In this document: one piece after another, positions 5,010 to 6,785 of the stretch
Layout of the letters: each line of letters begins with the position of its first letter
Numbering within the stretch: the stretch's first letter is position 1
Translations under genes and position numbers: made by a program
The notes under the pieces: generated by a model
Database searches by the model: none
Told to the model about the DNA's origin: nothing
The model's input: only the letters and a program-made list of their open reading frames with translations
Source of the DNA: an uncultured Elusimicrobiales bacterium
GTDB lineage: Bacteria > Elusimicrobiota > Elusimicrobia > Elusimicrobiales > Elusimicrobiaceae
Assembly (NCBI GenBank): GCA_905235355.1
Contig: CAJOLM010000058.1
Coordinates: 1-6,785, forward strand
Direction of reading: 5' to 3'
DNA length: 6,785 bases

Positions 5010-6164
5010 ATGTCAGAAGCACTGAACTTTGCCGGAGTGGTCATTGTAGCAGGGGGCCGCGGGAAACGCATGGGCCGCCCCAAACAAATGTTGCCGCTGG
5101 CGGGCAAACCGGTGCTGGTGCGTGCGGTGGAAGCTTTTACCAAAGTGCCTAGTGTCAAACAAATTGTAGTGGTAACTCCCGCCGAAAATCGCGACGTTTT
5201 GCGTAAACTTTTTCCAACCATTGTGTTTGCTGACCCGGGGGCGACGCGTTTAGCCTCTGTGATGAGCGGCGTGCAGGCTTTAGATCCTCGTGTACAGGCG
5301 GTTGCTGTGCATGACGGCGCACGTCCGCTGGTGGATCCGGCGGCGGCGGCGCGTTGTTTGCAGAGCGGATTTGAAACAGGCGCAGCGGTATTAGCCGTAC
5401 CTGCCAAAGACACCATCAAACAGGTGCGCGGCGGGATGGTGGAGCAGACCTTGGATCGCAGTGCCTTGTGGAACGCGCAGACGCCGCAATGTTACCGCGC
5501 CGATATTTTGCGCAGTGCGCTCAATAAATTTGGACATTTACAAGACGCAACGGATGAATCACAGCTCGTAGAGCGTTTGGGAGTAAAAGTAAAAATAGAG
5601 CCGTCTGATTATCAGAATTTAAAAATTACAACGCCAGAGGATTTGATTATGGCAGAAGCTTTTTTTCAGTCGGGCGCGCAGCTGCGTACCGGGTTTGGAT
5701 TTGATTTGCACCGCTTGCAAGCGGGGCGGAAATTTATCATTGGCGGGGTGGAAATCCCGCACAACAAAGGTTTTTTAGGCCATAGTGACGGGGATGTGGT
5801 GTTACACGCCGTGTGTGACGCTATTTTGGGTGCTTTATGCGCGGGGGAAATCGGCTTATTATTTCCGCCATCTGACCCGACCATTAAAGACATTGACAGC
5901 AAAAAAATTGCTGCGCGTGTATTGCAAATAATGCAGCATCATCACGCGCATTTGCTGCACATGGACGTCACGCTTGTTACCCAAGAGCCCAAAATCAGCC
6001 CGCATTATGACGCGGTGCGCAAAAGCCTGGCACAAATTTTTGAAATGGATGAAAAATACGTTAGTTTTAAATCTAAAAGTCACGAGCACGTGGGCGAAAT
6101 CGGCCGCGGAGAAGCAGCCATGTGCCACGCGGTAGTGACTCTTTCCGTAGGAGAAAAAGCATGA
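5010..6164 (+). CDS. ispDF: Bifunctional IspD-IspF enzyme of the MEP isoprenoid pathway
   Basis: A 384-residue fusion of two MEP-pathway enzymes. IspD (about 6-220) transfers CMP from CTP to methylerythritol 4-phosphate. Visible motifs are AGGRGKRMGRPKQ (14-26; Arg20 and Lys25 bind CTP), PGATRLASV (76-84), HDGARP (101-106), TLDRSALWNAQTPQ (147-160, Arg150) and NLKIT (203-207, Lys205). IspF (about 226-380) forms methylerythritol 2,4-cyclodiphosphate. It shows GFDLH (metal ligands Asp232, His234), IGGVEIPH, LGHSDGDVVLHA (His266), FPPSDP and a C-terminal GRGE. The usual ATTTEKLG loop is SKSHEHVG (355-362), keeping only the Glu359 equivalent. The linker is very short, without an extra domain. ATG 5010 starts one base after the yacL stop with no good ribosome binding site, so translation is probably coupled. 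The stop overlaps the next start as ATGA. Confidence 0.95.
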   Translation: MSEALNFAGVVIVAGGRGKRMGRPKQMLPLAGKPVLVRAVEAFTKVPSVKQIVVVTPAENRDVLRKLFPTIVFADPGATRLASVMSGVQALDPRVQAVAVHDGARPLVDPAAAARCLQSGFETGAAVLAVPAKDTIKQVRGGMVEQTLDRSALWNAQTPQCYRADILRSALNKFGHLQDATDESQLVERLGVKVKIEPSDYQNLKITTPEDLIMAEAFFQSGAQLRTGFGFDLHRLQAGRKFIIGGVEIPHNKGFLGHSDGDVVLHAVCDAILGALCAGEIGLLFPPSDPTIKDIDSKKIAARVLQIMQHHHAHLLHMDVTLVTQEPKISPHYDAVRKSLAQIFEMDEKYVSFKSKSHEHVGEIGRGEAAMCHAVVTLSVGEKA

Positions 6165-6769
6165 AGCGTTTTGTATTGGTAGCAGTGATCAGTAGTTTAT
6201 TTTTAGCCGCGTGTGGCACAAGCAACAATTATACCTCGCGCCGGAAATTTACCGGGATTGATTATTCCGCCTATGAGCGCGCGGGCCAAGTGCCCACGGC
6301 CCCCGCTGCGGCCACACATGAGGATTTTACCGGTAATTTACCCGGCCCCAGCATTTTGGGTGAAACAGCCACTACCCAAACCGAGGAGCCGGAACTTTCT
6401 GAATATGAAGATTTTACGTCTGAAGAAATTGCTTCGTCCTATGGACGTTATACAGATGTGACGGTTACCGTGGCGACCAAGCGCATTAAACTGGGGCCGT
6501 CAGCTAATACCAAAAATATGGCGCTTTTCCAAAAAGCATTAGACGCCGGATACAAAAAAGCGTTGCGTACTTACCGCCCGTCCGGATTTACCTATTCTAT
6601 TTCCAGCGTGGGCGCGGTAAACCCGTTGTCCGACATAGAAGTCAGCTGTGTGTTAGGTGAACAATCCGCCAGCGATATGGGGCAGCAAACCTGCAATTTG
6701 TTTTTTCAAACGTTAGTGCAGCAGTATAATACCTTGCTCCAAGAGGCCAAAAACCATGCAGCTTTATAA
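6161..6769 (+). CDS. Putative lipoprotein of unknown function in the ispDF-cysS operon
   Basis: A 202-residue predicted lipoprotein. The MKRF start, hydrophobic stretch (5-15) and lipobox LAAC (15-18, Cys18) predict lipidation; the following Gly-Thr-Ser gives no clear retention signal. Residues 19-95 are polar, Pro/Thr/Glu-rich and probably disordered, with two related DFTGN/DFTSEE segments. Residues about 96-202 look folded, with a beta-rich VTVTVATKRIKL segment, a helical KALDAGYKKAL segment, Cys163 and Cys178 (possible disulfide), and a C-terminal helix. No family is recognised. AGGAG at 6149-6153, seven bases before ATG 6161, fixes the start. It overlaps the ispDF stop (ATGA) and overlaps cysS by 14 bases, so it is certainly translated within this operon although its neighbours are cytoplasmic enzymes. 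Confidence 0.85.
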   Translation: MKRFVLVAVISSLFLAACGTSNNYTSRRKFTGIDYSAYERAGQVPTAPAAATHEDFTGNLPGPSILGETATTQTEEPELSEYEDFTSEEIASSYGRYTDVTVTVATKRIKLGPSANTKNMALFQKALDAGYKKALRTYRPSGFTYSISSVGAVNPLSDIEVSCVLGEQSASDMGQQTCNLFFQTLVQQYNTLLQEAKNHAAL

Positions 6770-6785
6770 TACCGAAAGTCACCGC
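6756..6785 (+). CDS. cysS: N-terminus of cysteinyl-tRNA synthetase (partial, runs off the window)
   Basis: The last ten codons read MQLYNTESHR. The MxLYNT start is the hallmark of CysRS, which charges tRNA-Cys with cysteine in the cytoplasm. GAGG at 6743-6746 lies nine bases before the ATG, and the start overlaps the lipoprotein gene by 14 bases in another frame. In Bacillus, cysS lies a few genes downstream of yacL-ispD-ispF, so the context supports the call. Only ten residues are visible; the HIGH and KMSKS motifs are outside the window. Confidence 0.75.
   Translation, partial: MQLYNTESHR

Noticed and set aside
4411..5022. Minus-strand open frame (203 codons) opposite yacL
   Set aside because: Antisense to conserved PIN and TRAM motifs; no start signal and a Ser/Thr/Arg-rich low-information protein.
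4883..5419. Minus-strand open frame (178 codons) spanning the yacL-ispDF junction
   Set aside because: Crosses two well-supported genes on the other strand and has no family signature.

Overview
The window looks like chromosomal DNA of a gut-type Elusimicrobiota bacterium (Elusimicrobium-like). This is inferred from three things: a pilin with the very conserved FTLIELLVVVLIIG...ALPQYQ-AV-KAR-AEA start typical of that phylum's expanded pseudopilin families, a fused IspD-IspF enzyme, and two short lipoproteins with LAAC lipoboxes (Gram-negative envelope). No rRNA, tRNA, CRISPR array, integrase or transposase was found. The placement cannot be proved without a database search.

Left part (1-1370): a type IV pilin/pseudopilin gene whose unusually long leader contains a perfect hairpin, then a small glycerophosphodiester phosphodiesterase that may be translated from a leaderless mRNA. 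A clear bidirectional terminator follows.

Middle (1374-3704): on the minus strand, a divergent folD is joined by an ATGA overlap to a small lipoprotein with a Ser/Tyr/Asp tail. Divergent from folD, across a 115-base region with back-to-back promoter-like -35 boxes, lies a secreted protein of unknown function. It has a repetitive, probably beta-rich N-terminal half and a C-terminal half with 12 cysteines.

Stretch 3705-4060 is non-coding and dense in inverted repeats: a large compound palindrome, a degenerate GC-rich hairpin, an 8-bp hairpin, a GC-rich hairpin resembling the one in the pilin leader, a consensus extended -10 promoter, and a hairpin just before the next ribosome binding site.

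Right part (4061-6785): a tightly packed plus-strand operon of a membrane PIN-TRAM protein (yacL), the bifunctional isoprenoid enzyme ispDF, a lipoprotein of unknown function, and the first ten codons of what is very probably cysS. This order resembles the Bacillus order disA-yacL-ispD-ispF-gltX-cysE-cysS, with the two isp genes fused and the lipoprotein lying between ispDF and cysS.

No clear new multi-gene system is visible. The points most worth following are the Cys-rich secreted protein, the dispersed hairpin family, the altered FolD active site, and the lipoprotein set inside the yacL-ispDF-cysS operon.
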